NCBI RefSeq assembly: GCF_000220175.1
Contig: NZ_AFPU01000001.1
Location: forward strand, 1,089,512 to 1,153,511
Direction: 5' to 3'
From: Nitrosarchaeum koreense MY1
GTDB lineage: Archaea > Thermoproteota > Nitrososphaeria > Nitrososphaerales > Nitrosopumilaceae
Length of the DNA: 64,000 nt
The notes below the pieces were generated by a model. The model was not told the DNA's origin and searched no databases. It saw only the letters and a program-made list of their open reading frames with translations. This document shows, piece by piece, positions 15,514-24,959 of the stretch; the first letter of the stretch is position 1; each line of letters opens with the position of its first letter. Both the position numbers and the translations under genes were made by a program.

Positions 15514-16710
15514 TCAAAATCCAGATCCTAGTGGATCTTCAGGTTTCATGATTTCACGAAGAACTATAGTAGCAAATGAACCTCGAGATAAAGTAAACTT
15601 TACCGTAGTATCTGTTGAAGAATAATCTGTACATTGAATTGCAGCTTGTCTAAATCCCCCTTCACTGCTAATTTCTTGCATCTCTTTGATGAAAAAATCT
15701 TTGGGATTGATTTCTTCAGTCTGAAGAATTTTGGATATCTGAAAATCAAAGCGAGTTTTTTTGTAATACGAATAACCTACAAAAGGCAGAGCGAGAAACT
15801 GATCTAGTCCTTTAACATATTTTCCAATTATTCCATGAGAATCATAACAAACATCACCCTCTTGAGCAGCAAAGAGATTTTCACCGTCAGTAAATGCAGC
15901 ACTTAATGCATGATTAAAAAGAAAAGATTGGTAAGCTTGGACGTAAAATCTTCGTAAAGGTAATGGTACTGCATGTATTGCTTTTTGTGAATCATCATGT
16001 TCAATCATTTCTTGGAGTACGATTCTTTCAACATCCATTTGGGGAGGAACTTGGCCCAAGTATTTTTTGTAATTTGAAGGGTCTGCAAGTTTTTCTCTTA
16101 TCTCGGTATTTTCTTTAGAGTCATAAGTAGAGGTAAAAGATAGGAGTAAATCGACTGCTTTTTTGAAGTTTCGCTGTAAAAGAGCCTTACCAATAAGGTG
16201 AGTTACGGCTCTTTTAGAGCCAAATCGTTGGTAACCGTAAAAATTTAGAATTTTATCATATTCTGTAAAGTCAGTTAAATTTCCAACACAATCTGAAATT
16301 TCAATGCTAAAATGATTACCAATCATATCTTTTTTTGATAGAGGTTTTTTTACATGACCGATTTTTTCAAGAGAGTATTTTTCGGAAGAATAATTATCAA
16401 TTGATTTACTTTTGCTATCAGAGCAAACAAATTGCTCAGTAACTGCAGATGCATCCTTTAATCCAAGTGATTTTAATCTGATTCCTGTTTTTTTAAAAAT
16501 ATCAGATAATGCGTGGTTGGTGTCTATTTTTTTCTTTTTTAGTTTGTATACAGCATAACCATCTTGTTGGATAATTGATTTAAGTGATTTTGGAGAAAGT
16601 ACTTCATTTACTTTAAAGTGCTCAGCTTCATCTTTAATTCGTCCGCCAATTCCATTAAATTTTGTACTATAAACTAAGATTCCTATTTGAGAATCTATTT
16701 TTGGTATCAC
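15514..16710 (-). CDS. truD: tRNA pseudouridine synthase D
   Basis: This 398-residue protein is a TruD/Pus7 family pseudouridine synthase, which modifies U13 in tRNA. Diagnostic features are the catalytic Asp in GLKDASAVTEQ (Asp86), NHFSIEI near 147 and NFYGYQRFGSKRAVTHLIGK near 170-190 (NxxGxQRFG-like, here NFYGYQRFG). The fold continues into the C-terminal LSRGSFATIVLREIMKP. Its start overlaps the stop of the upstream secreted beta-propeller gene by 4 bp (16707-16710), so the two are co-transcribed. Confidence 0.95.
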   Translation of the reverse strand: MIPKIDSQIGILVYSTKFNGIGGRIKDEAEHFKVNEVLSPKSLKSIIQQDGYAVYKLKKKKIDTNHALSDIFKKTGIRLKSLGLKDASAVTEQFVCSDSKSKSIDNYSSEKYSLEKIGHVKKPLSKKDMIGNHFSIEISDCVGNLTDFTEYDKILNFYGYQRFGSKRAVTHLIGKALLQRNFKKAVDLLLSFTSTYDSKENTEIREKLADPSNYKKYLGQVPPQMDVERIVLQEMIEHDDSQKAIHAVPLPLRRFYVQAYQSFLFNHALSAAFTDGENLFAAQEGDVCYDSHGIIGKYVKGLDQFLALPFVGYSYYKKTRFDFQISKILQTEEINPKDFFIKEMQEISSEGGFRQAAIQCTDYSSTDTTVKFTLSRGSFATIVLREIMKPEDPLGSGF

Positions 16711-18278
16711 GGTAATATTGTCACTGTAACAAATTTACTAATTGAGACATCTTCAATTTGAGCACCTATCAATACTTTGTATGTTCCAGGAGCTGCTTCA
16801 TCAGATGCAGAAATTTTTACATCACCAGTTATTGAAGAATCCAACTGGAAAGGAACAGATTTGTCAGAAGTGGCATCTAAAAATGTGACATAGTCAGAGA
16901 GTATCAAGGATACATCTTCAGTAATAGTACTCTGTGGTGTGATGGTCAGAGAGATATTTTTTGATTCTCCAGGAAGTAGTGAGATATTTTGAGTGTCAAG
17001 AGTTACATCAAATGGTAACGGAACAGAAGTGTCAACTACTCCGATGTTATTTTCCACCCATTCGGTAAACCATATTTTATCTTTGTATATAGCAAAGTCA
17101 AAGACTTGAGCTAAACCACAGTTAAAATTAAGATCACAGTCTCCCCAGGCTGGATTTTTTGATGGAACGAGGTACTCTACAAGAGAATCAGTTTTTGGAT
17201 CTAGTACTGCAATACTGTTTGCAGTTTGTTCGTTAAACACTAGCTGACCAACAGAATTACTTTCAATCCAATACGGTCTAGATATTGGAGATTTAATGAC
17301 ACCAGTAGAATTACCATAAGTGGATACTTTAGGATCAGATGTTGGGTAAGAGATGAATTGGTTTGTGTCTGGATTAAATGTAAAGATTGCAGAGTTTGAG
17401 GTATCAGCAATCCAAATCAGACCATCAGAGACTGTTAATCCGTTTGGAGTAAGTAGATCAGTTGGCAATTGGAATACTTGAATGAAATCAAGAGCTGGAA
17501 GTGAACTCCCATTAGCAGTTGCTATGGAAGTACGATATGCATCCTGATCAAATTTTACAAGTACCCCACCTTGTTGGAAGATCCAATTTGTATACCAGAC
17601 ATTGTTGTCTTCATCTATTGCAAAATCACCAGTTACAGAACCATCTACTGGTGATGGAATATTGAGATAACTCAACTCCTCATCTGATAAAGTAGGGTCT
17701 AAGAAAGTGAGTTTGTTTCCATTAAAATCATTTATCACTACTTGTGAGCCAAGTATCTTCAATTTTTGTGGCAGAGAATCACCATCAGATGGGAAATCAA
17801 TTCGTTGATATTTTTGATTGTCTGGAGTAAATTTCCATATAGAGTCATAAGATTCATCTGTATACCATACAGAACCGTCAGGAGAATAATCCATTCCCCA
17901 GATCATTGAGCGCCCATTTTTTGGCCAAAATGGATTTTCAAATTCAATAAAAGATTCAGTGTTAGGATCAAATTTTCCTAGTTTGCCAGTATTTGTTTCT
18001 GCGAACCACACGTTTCCACTATAATCTGTAACTACTGCTAAAGGATTAGTACAAACAGTTGGAATAGAATATTCTTTGATAAATTTAGTAGATTTTGCAG
18101 TTGAAGATCCACAGAATTGTGCACGTTGAGAGTCAGGAAAATTATCGGCGGGAGTTCCAGTTTTGGTTATCTCTTCATTTTGGTTAATTGGTTTATTATT
18201 TAGAAGCACACCTGCAGATAATGACGTCAGCATGATTGTTCCAAAAAAGATAGCTACAATTAGGCCTTTTTTCTTCAC
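16707..18278 (-). CDS. Secreted beta-propeller protein, Vgb/streptogramin-lyase-like
   Basis: This 523-residue protein has a signal peptide/anchor (residues 5-26). A beta-propeller follows with repeated NVWFAETNTGKLGKFDPNT, SVWYTDESYDSIWKFTPDN and LIWIADTSNSAIFTFNPDTN blades, as in virginiamycin B lyase-type proteins. The C-terminal 110 residues look like an Ig-like NEW3-type domain (SLLPGESKNISLTITPQ). It is probably a surface binding or lyase-like protein; lyase activity is not supported by the sequence alone. Its 3' end overlaps truD, an odd pairing of surface and tRNA-modification genes. Confidence 0.85.
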   Translation of the reverse strand: MKKKGLIVAIFFGTIMLTSLSAGVLLNNKPINQNEEITKTGTPADNFPDSQRAQFCGSSTAKSTKFIKEYSIPTVCTNPLAVVTDYSGNVWFAETNTGKLGKFDPNTESFIEFENPFWPKNGRSMIWGMDYSPDGSVWYTDESYDSIWKFTPDNQKYQRIDFPSDGDSLPQKLKILGSQVVINDFNGNKLTFLDPTLSDEELSYLNIPSPVDGSVTGDFAIDEDNNVWYTNWIFQQGGVLVKFDQDAYRTSIATANGSSLPALDFIQVFQLPTDLLTPNGLTVSDGLIWIADTSNSAIFTFNPDTNQFISYPTSDPKVSTYGNSTGVIKSPISRPYWIESNSVGQLVFNEQTANSIAVLDPKTDSLVEYLVPSKNPAWGDCDLNFNCGLAQVFDFAIYKDKIWFTEWVENNIGVVDTSVPLPFDVTLDTQNISLLPGESKNISLTITPQSTITEDVSLILSDYVTFLDATSDKSVPFQLDSSITGDVKISASDEAAPGTYKVLIGAQIEDVSISKFVTVTILP

Positions 18279-18326
18279 AAATTAAAAAATAATTAACCCA
18301 AGTTATATCTTATTGCAAGAAAAGAT

Positions 18327-18680
18327 CTAAAGTAATTTCAGATCACCAGTTATTTTATCAATTAAATTCTCAGGAGCAGGTCCAATTGAAATACAGGTAA
18401 TAGTTCCGGGAGCGATTTGGGTATGACCGGCATCTGTAACTTCAGACCAGGGAAGATCCAGATCAATAGCATGTTTTTTTACTTCTTGCAATTCTTTAAT
18501 TCCTGAAACTTTGAGTACAACTTTTTCTTGGCCTCCCCACCATTTATTGAACCATTCAGGATGAGATTTTCTCACATGTTCAGCACCTAAAACACAAGCA
18601 TGACCTACTTGTGCAGCAATCTTTCCCTTTCCCATTTCAAGATCAGTTCTAATTACAATTACTTGCTTGATATCTCCCAT
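18327..18680 (-). CDS. pth2: Peptidyl-tRNA hydrolase, archaeal/eukaryotic type 2
   Basis: From ATG 18680 (MGDIKQVIVIRTDLEMGKGK) the protein is 117 residues, the normal length of Pth2. It has IAAQVGHACVLGAEHV, WGGQEKVVLKVSG and a C-terminal VTDAGHTQIAPGTITCISIG, which carry the conserved residues of the family. Pth2 releases peptides from peptidyl-tRNA in the cytoplasm. The ORF could be read from further upstream, but that would overlap the divergent gene. It is divergent from the geranylgeranyl reductase. Confidence 0.95.
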   Translation of the reverse strand: MGDIKQVIVIRTDLEMGKGKIAAQVGHACVLGAEHVRKSHPEWFNKWWGGQEKVVLKVSGIKELQEVKKHAIDLDLPWSEVTDAGHTQIAPGTITCISIGPAPENLIDKITGDLKLL

Positions 18681-18746
18681 AAAGATATCAAAATCATACT
18701 TAATGAAAAACTTTTGAGTTAAATAATTGACAGTGAAACGAGAATT

Positions 18747-19883
18747 GTGTACTATGACGTAATAATTGCCGGTGGAAGTGTTGCTGGATTGATTTGTGCT
18801 AGAGAAGTGGCAAGAAATAATCATAGTGTTCTTGTAATTGAAGAAGATTATGAAATTGGTACGCCAGAACATTGTGGAGGATTAGTGAGTACTGCAGGCC
18901 TTGAAGAATTAGGAATAATTCCATTTAGAAAGACTTTTGATCATTTAATAGATTCAGCAGAGATACATGCCCCAAATGGCAATAGTTTTTCTATCAATTC
19001 AAAGAAGCAAAAAGTTGCAGAGATTAGCAGAAGAGAGTTAGACAAACAATTAGCACATCAAGCACAGAAAAATGGAGCAGTAATCAAAGTAAGAAATAGT
19101 TTTCAAGAAATAACAGATAAAGGAATAAGAACTAATGAAGAAGAAATTGAATGCACAATCTTTGTTGATGCAAGAGGAGTATCATCTTTAATTCATAAGG
19201 ATAGAACTGGAATTTTATCTTCGGCACAGTACGAAATTTATGCAAATTGGATAAAGAAAGGAAAAGTAGAAGTATTTTTAGATCAAGAAAAATATCCAGG
19301 GTTTTTTGCATGGGTCATACCATCTGATGAAGGTAAAGGAAAGATAGGAGTTGCAGGAAAAGGAATCAATGTTGCAGAGGCAATAGAAAAATTTCTGCAA
19401 ACAAAGGGAGATTACTCAACAGTTAGGAAAATTTATGCTCCAATTTGGATTAAAGGTCCAATTGAAGAATTTGTAAATGGAAAAACAGTAACAGTGGGAG
19501 ATGCAGCAGGACAAGCAAAACCAACCACAGCTGGTGGGATTTACTCTAGTGGCATGGGTGGAATGTATGCAGGACAAGCTATTTCGAAATATCTAAAATC
19601 AAAGAAAAGATCAGATTTAGAAGAGTATCAAAAAAGATGGACCGAAAAATTTGGAAAGGAATTTGAAAAACAGTTGTTTGCAAGAAAGATTTTAGAAAGA
19701 TTAGACAACAATACAATCAATAAATTATTTGAATCGGTAACACCTGAAATAATAAAGGAGATTTCTGAAAAAGATGATTTTGATTTTCACACTGGATCAA
19801 TTGTAAAATTACTCGGGATCAAAGGATCACTCAAAACTGCTCAGGCCATAATCGGTGGAGAATTTAAAAAACTCCTAAGTTAG
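18747..19883 (+). CDS. Geranylgeranyl reductase family flavoprotein
   Basis: This 378-residue FAD enzyme begins at GTG 18747. It has an N-terminal dinucleotide-binding fold (DVIIAGGSVAGLICAREVA), the characteristic PEHCGG near residue 50, a second FAD motif VTVGDAAGQAKPTTAGGIYS near 250 and a helical C-terminus. The family reduces geranylgeranyl chains, including the archaeal membrane lipids digeranylgeranylglycerol. The lipid role is the likely one here. Confidence 0.9.
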   Translation: MYYDVIIAGGSVAGLICAREVARNNHSVLVIEEDYEIGTPEHCGGLVSTAGLEELGIIPFRKTFDHLIDSAEIHAPNGNSFSINSKKQKVAEISRRELDKQLAHQAQKNGAVIKVRNSFQEITDKGIRTNEEEIECTIFVDARGVSSLIHKDRTGILSSAQYEIYANWIKKGKVEVFLDQEKYPGFFAWVIPSDEGKGKIGVAGKGINVAEAIEKFLQTKGDYSTVRKIYAPIWIKGPIEEFVNGKTVTVGDAAGQAKPTTAGGIYSSGMGGMYAGQAISKYLKSKKRSDLEEYQKRWTEKFGKEFEKQLFARKILERLDNNTINKLFESVTPEIIKEISEKDDFDFHTGSIVKLLGIKGSLKTAQAIIGGEFKKLLS

Positions 19884-19934
19884 AAAGCGTAATTTCTAAG
19901 CAAGGTATAAATGATGTTTACAGAAAATTGTGGC

Positions 19935-20114
19935 ATGTCATCTACGATTTCGTTACCAGCATGTAGTTGTTGTCACAGACATATTATGCCTAATGATAAA
20001 TGTGTAAAATTCAATTGTCCAAATTGTGGTGATAAATTAATTTGGAGATGCGAGAGTTGCAGAGAATCCGCAAAATCATATACTTGTGATTTGTGTCATT
20101 CTCAGGGACCTTAG
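19935..20114 (+). CDS. Archaeal zinc-ribbon protein (DUF1610-type)
   Basis: The 59-residue protein starts at ATG 19935 ([20 protein letters not shown]). A TATA-like TATAAA lies about 26 nt upstream, which favours this over the ATG at 19914. It has four Cys pairs, CSCC, CPNC, CESC and CDLC, the pattern of archaeal zinc ribbons typically found next to aEF1B. The aEF1B gene follows after 4 bp. Confidence 0.85.
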   Translation: MSSTISLPACSCCHRHIMPNDKCVKFNCPNCGDKLIWRCESCRESAKSYTCDLCHSQGP

Positions 20115-20118
20115 AAAA

Positions 20119-20400
20119 TTGACTCAGTTACTGTTAGTTACAAAAATTCTTCCAACTGGAATGGATGTCGATTTAGATAAATTATCAGATTCGATCAAAG
20201 GAGTTCTAAAAGAAGGGATACAAATGAAAAGACATGCAAAAGAGCCATTGGCATTTGGATTAGAATTTCTCAAAGCAGAATTTGTTTTAGAAGATAAAGA
20301 AGGTCAAATGGATTCACTAGAAGATGCTGTTAAATCAGTTGAGGGAGTAAGTGAATTCGAAGTACTCAACATGAGTAGAATGTCTGTGGACATGAAATAG
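20119..20400 (+). CDS. Elongation factor 1-beta
   Basis: The 94-residue protein begins at TTG 20119 ([20 protein letters not shown]), five bases after the previous stop. It matches aEF-1beta: strand-helix pattern, [32 protein letters not shown] and [18 protein letters not shown]. It is the nucleotide-exchange factor for aEF1A in translation elongation. A longer frame to 20086 overlaps the zinc-ribbon gene and is less likely. Confidence 0.9.
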   Translation: MTQLLLVTKILPTGMDVDLDKLSDSIKGVLKEGIQMKRHAKEPLAFGLEFLKAEFVLEDKEGQMDSLEDAVKSVEGVSEFEVLNMSRMSVDMK

Positions 20401-20408
20401 GTGATTTT

Positions 20409-22577
20409 TTGGTACGCAAAGATGAACCTTTGCAGATGAGAGTTGGTGAAGCTAAACAGAGAGACGTTGGTAAAAAGCGCGCCAGAGTTGGACCAGAAGC
20501 AATGGACCAGCTCAAAGTCACACCAGGGGACATCATCGAAGTTATGGGTTCAAGAACTAGTTGTGCCGTTGTTTGGCCAGTAGATGAAGATGAGAAATCT
20601 CCAGACATTATCAGAATTGACGGACAGACAAGGAAGAATGTGGGAGCATCATTAAATGACATTGTAAAAATTAGAAAGGCAACATCAAAGATTGCAAAAT
20701 CAGTAGTATTAATTCCAGTTAATGATTCAGTTACAGTCGACAAAGAGTTTACAGACTTTGTAAAAAACAGATTGAAAGGATTACCAATTACACATGGAGA
20801 TGAAATTTCAGTTATGATTTTAGGAAACTCGATGGACTTTAAGATTAGTAAGACATCTCCAAAACACATTGTAAAGATTGACAGATCAACTATCCTTACA
20901 ATATCTGCCGAAGCTTCAGGAGATAGGAAATCCAGAGTAACTTATGAAGAAGTTGGAGGATTGGGGCATGAAATTAAAGCAATGAGAGAGATTGTTGAGC
21001 TTCCATTAAAGCACCCAGAATTATTTGTAAGATTAGGAGTAGAGCCACACAGTGGAGTTTTGTTGTATGGTCCTCCAGGTTGTGGTAAGACGTTGATTGC
21101 AAAAGTTCTTGCAAGTGAATCAGAGGCAAACATGTTTTCAATTAATGGGCCAGAAATTATGAACAAGTATTACGGAGAAACAGAAGCAAAGCTTAGAGAT
21201 ATCTTCAAAGAAGCTAAAGATAATTCTCCAAGCATTATTTTTATTGATGAAATTGACGCGATTGCTCCTAAAAGAGAAGAAGCTTATGGAGATGTAGAAA
21301 AAAGAGTTGTAGCTCAATTATTGGCATTAATGGATGGTCTCAATGATAGAGGAAATGTAATTGTTCTTGGAGCAACCAACAGACCAGAAAGTATTGATCC
21401 TGCACTTAGAAGGCCTGGAAGATTTGATAGAGAATTTGAGATATCAGTTCCAAATGATGATGGTAGATTAGAGATTCTCATAATTCACACAAGAGGAATG
21501 CCAGTTGCAGATGATGTGGACCTTAAAGACTTGGCAGCAGAATTGCACGGATATACTGGAGCAGATATCAAATCACTTTGCAGAGAAGCTGCACTAAAAT
21601 CAATTCGACGTTATCTTCCTGAAATTGATTTAGAGACTGAGAAAATTTCATCAGAGGTTTTAGAATCAATGCAGATAAAATTAATTGACTTTTACGATGC
21701 AATGCACGATGTAATTCCTACAGCAATGAGAGAGTTTTACGTTGAAAGACCAAAAGTATGGTGGCATGATGTGGGAGGATTAGACGAGATCAAAAAATCA
21801 TTAACAGATAATCTTATTGTAGCTATGAAAGAACCAACTAAATTTACAAAGATGGGGATAAAGCCACCAAAAGGGGCGTTAATTTATGGTCCTCCTGGTT
21901 GCGGCAAGACGTTGATTGCAAGAGCATTAGCTACTGAGACTGGAGCCAACATGATACTAGTCAAAGGTCCAGAGATTCTTTCAAAATGGATAGGTGAATC
22001 AGAAAAAGCTGTAAGAGAAATTTTCAGAAAAGCAAAAACATCATCACCGTGTGTTGTAATTTTTGATGAACTAGATTCACTTGCACGAATCAAATCCGGA
22101 GAAGGCGGAGTAGGAGAAACTGTTCTTAGTCAGTTGTTAACTGAGATTGAAGAAGGCACGTCATCACGTGTAGCTGTAATTGGAATTACAAACAGACCAG
22201 ACGTTTTAGATAACTCGTTACTTAGAACGGGAAGATTGGATATTGTACTCTATGTTCCACCACCAGACGATAAAGGTAGATTGGAAATTATCAAAATATT
22301 GACAAAGAAAATGCCACTTGCAAGTGATGTAAAGTTAGAAGAGATTGCAGTGGCTACTCAAAATTATACAGGAGCTGATTTAGCTGCACTTTGCAGAGAA
22401 TCAGCAGTTCAAGCAATGAGAAGCAATAATGCAAAAATTACAAACTCTGACTTTGCCAAAGGTATGAAGCAGATTAAACCATCAATCACTAAAGAAGTGG
22501 ATCAATGGTACAAGACAGTAAGAGAAAGTATATCTAATGTCGTACCTAAAGTAGGAGATAAATCATTTTACGGATAA
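20409..22577 (+). CDS. Cdc48/VCP-type AAA+ ATPase
   Basis: This 722-residue protein has an N-domain (residues 1-190, MRVGEAKQRDVGKKRARVGP onward) and two AAA modules. Walker A motifs GPPGCGKT are at about 221 and 494, and Walker B motifs are IFIDEIDA and VIFDELDS. It is the archaeal VAT/Cdc48 unfoldase that feeds the proteasome. TTG 20409 is the start; ATG 20436 is an alternative. The winged-helix-like gene 2 bp downstream is probably co-transcribed. Confidence 0.95.
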   Translation: MVRKDEPLQMRVGEAKQRDVGKKRARVGPEAMDQLKVTPGDIIEVMGSRTSCAVVWPVDEDEKSPDIIRIDGQTRKNVGASLNDIVKIRKATSKIAKSVVLIPVNDSVTVDKEFTDFVKNRLKGLPITHGDEISVMILGNSMDFKISKTSPKHIVKIDRSTILTISAEASGDRKSRVTYEEVGGLGHEIKAMREIVELPLKHPELFVRLGVEPHSGVLLYGPPGCGKTLIAKVLASESEANMFSINGPEIMNKYYGETEAKLRDIFKEAKDNSPSIIFIDEIDAIAPKREEAYGDVEKRVVAQLLALMDGLNDRGNVIVLGATNRPESIDPALRRPGRFDREFEISVPNDDGRLEILIIHTRGMPVADDVDLKDLAAELHGYTGADIKSLCREAALKSIRRYLPEIDLETEKISSEVLESMQIKLIDFYDAMHDVIPTAMREFYVERPKVWWHDVGGLDEIKKSLTDNLIVAMKEPTKFTKMGIKPPKGALIYGPPGCGKTLIARALATETGANMILVKGPEILSKWIGESEKAVREIFRKAKTSSPCVVIFDELDSLARIKSGEGGVGETVLSQLLTEIEEGTSSRVAVIGITNRPDVLDNSLLRTGRLDIVLYVPPPDDKGRLEIIKILTKKMPLASDVKLEEIAVATQNYTGADLAALCRESAVQAMRSNNAKITNSDFAKGMKQIKPSITKEVDQWYKTVRESISNVVPKVGDKSFYG

Positions 22578-22579
22578 AA

Positions 22580-22876
22580 ATGGCAATACCACTAAGAAAC
22601 AAAGTATTTGAAAAAATCAAAGAAGTAAATTCTCTTACAGATGTAGAGTTGTACAAAGCTTTGACTAAAGATGGGATGATTATTTCTGAAGACAAATTCA
22701 ATAAACTATTATTGGATTTAGAAATTCTAGGATTAATCAAAGTTGCATGGATTACAAAAGATACACGAAGAATAGAAATCGTAGTGATTAAAGAAGAGAT
22801 AGACATAGTAGATGAACAAAATCAGGAAATGATGGAAAAAGATTATGAAGCAAGCTTTCCTGGCTTTGAAAAATAA
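22580..22876 (+). CDS. Winged-helix-like protein downstream of Cdc48
   Basis: This 98-residue protein begins 2 bp after the Cdc48 stop. Residues 5-75 have a three-helix plus wing pattern (RNKVFEKIKEVNSL, DVELYKALTKDGMIIS, NKLLLDLEILGLIKVAWI, TKDTRRIEIVVI), followed by an acidic tail ending in SFPGFEK. It is likely a small DNA-binding or protein-adaptor domain. No family name can be given with confidence. Confidence 0.7.
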   Translation: MAIPLRNKVFEKIKEVNSLTDVELYKALTKDGMIISEDKFNKLLLDLEILGLIKVAWITKDTRRIEIVVIKEEIDIVDEQNQEMMEKDYEASFPGFEK

Positions 22877-22883
22877 TTAATTT

Positions 22884-23792
22884 CTAAAATAATGGGAAAT
22901 GAAATGCTGCATCTAATGCAACTGCAACAAAAATTATTGTAAGATAAGGAGCAGTTACTTTGTATGCTTTCCATGCAAATTCAGATGTAGGAGTCTTTGT
23001 TAGTTTGTAATGATATGCTAACATCAAACCGCCAGAGACTGCAGCGATTGTAGTGTAAACAATTCCCATACCAAATGCAGGAAGAATCATCGAGTATGGA
23101 AGTAGGATCAATGTATTTCCTAGAATGTATTTTGATGTTCTTTGCATTCCAATTACTACTGGCAACATTGGAATGTTTGCTTGTGCATATTCATCTTTAA
23201 TCTTCATTGCAAGGCACCAAAAGTGGGATGGGGTCCATACAAATACCAAAAATCCAACTAGGAATCCCAAGATATCCATACTGCCTGTTGCAGCAGACCA
23301 ACCAGCCCAAGCTGCGGCACTGCCAGCAATTCCACCAATTACTATATTTGATGTGTTTAATCGCTTAAGCCACACTGTGTAAATAATTACGTAAGAGAAA
23401 ATTCCTAATGCAATAAAAAATGCAGATACCGGGTTTAATGCAAAAAATCCGTAAATTACAGAGACACAACTTACAACAACTCCATAAAGTAACACATGAG
23501 ATGCTGCCATTCTACCAGAAGGAATTGGTCTAGTGCTGGTTCGAGTCATTTTTGGATCAATGTCTTTATCATAATAATGGTTCAAGGCACTTGAACCAGC
23601 AGATGCCAAAGCTCCTGCAATAATAATATGTAAATAATGAATTAATTCAATTGGATTTTCAGTTGGAATTAGTTTATTTGCAGCATACATCGATGTTACA
23701 GCAGTAATTACCAATAGTACAACAATTCGCGGTTTGGATATTTCCAATATTTCCTTAAATCCCAATCTCACTATATCCAAATCAGAAGCCAT
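22884..23792 (-). CDS. ctaB: Protoheme IX farnesyltransferase (heme O synthase)
   Basis: This 302-residue UbiA-type membrane prenyltransferase has about eight to nine helices. The first Mg-binding motif is NHYYDKDIDPKMTRTSTRPI near residues 67-86; the second region is near KDEYAQANIPMLP. CtaB converts heme b to heme o, a step toward heme a or o for the terminal oxidase. It lies beside the copper protein gene, with which it forms a respiratory neighbourhood. Confidence 0.95.
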   Translation of the reverse strand: MASDLDIVRLGFKEILEISKPRIVVLLVITAVTSMYAANKLIPTENPIELIHYLHIIIAGALASAGSSALNHYYDKDIDPKMTRTSTRPIPSGRMAASHVLLYGVVVSCVSVIYGFFALNPVSAFFIALGIFSYVIIYTVWLKRLNTSNIVIGGIAGSAAAWAGWSAATGSMDILGFLVGFLVFVWTPSHFWCLAMKIKDEYAQANIPMLPVVIGMQRTSKYILGNTLILLPYSMILPAFGMGIVYTTIAAVSGGLMLAYHYKLTKTPTSEFAWKAYKVTAPYLTIIFVAVALDAAFHFPLF

Positions 23793-23865
23793 TTAATTTA
23801 TTCGACTTTAATGATCTGGTCTATTTCAAAAGGAATAAGTATCACAATCCTAACAGCTAGCTTGA

Positions 23866-24957
23866 ATGAGTAATTGGGACCTCATGATGCCAGGCATGGG
23901 ATTGACAGCTATTGGAGTTGCAGGTGTGACAATATCGTATTCAGGAATAGCTCATACCTTTGTAGATGGAATGCACGCTCTAACTGGTCTAACTATGTTT
24001 GTTGGATTGATCTTTTTGGCAGCAGGTATCTTAGATGGGGGTGTCTCTACTAGTAATAGGGCCAAAGCAACTACTCTAGTAATCGTATCAATTGTGTTAT
24101 CTTTTGCAACATTTGGACTTACAATGAACTCTTCAAATTACACCATTACACTTGCAGGACTCTTGATGGCAATTGCATTTCCATCAATAATTATATCATA
24201 TCTAATAATGAAGATGCCCCAGTATGCTAAACCAGTAGGAGCCATAGTTGGAATGGCAGCTGCTACTGGAATCATCATGTGGTTTGCATTTGGGCTAGTT
24301 AGTCCAGATACGTATATGATTAGTGAGCCTGTAATTGAAGAGCCTAAAGAAGAGGTGGTGGTATCTTCAGCACCAATATATCCAATAACAATATTGGAAA
24401 AATCAGACATTCAAGGAAATCCAGATTATGATCCAGATGTAGCACATGTTCCAAAAGGAAATGTTGTTGAATGGACTAATGCCGATGCAGTAGTACATAC
24501 AGTTACAAGTTCAGCTGACTTTGGGGATACATTTAACTCAAATATGATAAATGCTGGTGAGAAATTTTCACTAGATACAAACAATCTTGATGCTGGCGAA
24601 TATGAATACATGTGTATGGTACATCCTTGGATGATTGCAACTTTGATAATTGAAGAACCAAAAGATGATGTTAAAGTTGTAATTCCACAAGGTGCTGGAA
24701 TAATTAATGAGGGTCAGGTCTATTACAATCCACAAGTAATTCAGATTGAATCTGGAACGACTGTTGTTTGGGAGAATACAGATAGTGCAATGCACACAGT
24801 AACTTCAGGTAGTGCAGAGACAGGAGCAGATGGAAAATTTGATTCAGAGATGTTGGTAGCTGGTAGTTCATTTAAGCATTCATTTAATTCCCCAGGAAAG
24901 ATAGATTACTTTTGCATGTTACATCCTTGGATGGCTGGCACTGTAGAAGTACAATAG
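23866..24957 (+). CDS. Membrane-anchored protein with two plastocyanin-like domains
   Basis: This 363-residue protein has about four N-terminal membrane helices (residues 5-150) and two type-1 copper (cupredoxin) domains. Domain 1 has VHTVTS and MCMVHPWM; domain 2 has MHTVTSGS and YFCMLHPWM. Each set gives His, Cys, His and Met ligands. The cupredoxins should face outside. Copper carriers of this kind replace c-type cytochromes in ammonia-oxidising archaea. The following JAMM gene starts 2 bp after its stop. Confidence 0.93.
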   Translation: MSNWDLMMPGMGLTAIGVAGVTISYSGIAHTFVDGMHALTGLTMFVGLIFLAAGILDGGVSTSNRAKATTLVIVSIVLSFATFGLTMNSSNYTITLAGLLMAIAFPSIIISYLIMKMPQYAKPVGAIVGMAAATGIIMWFAFGLVSPDTYMISEPVIEEPKEEVVVSSAPIYPITILEKSDIQGNPDYDPDVAHVPKGNVVEWTNADAVVHTVTSSADFGDTFNSNMINAGEKFSLDTNNLDAGEYEYMCMVHPWMIATLIIEEPKDDVKVVIPQGAGIINEGQVYYNPQVIQIESGTTVVWENTDSAMHTVTSGSAETGADGKFDSEMLVAGSSFKHSFNSPGKIDYFCMLHPWMAGTVEVQ

Positions 24958-24959
24958 AT

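Noticed and set aside
24571..24795. Antisense open frame within the cupredoxin gene
   Set aside because: It lies wholly inside a strong coding gene and has no independent features.
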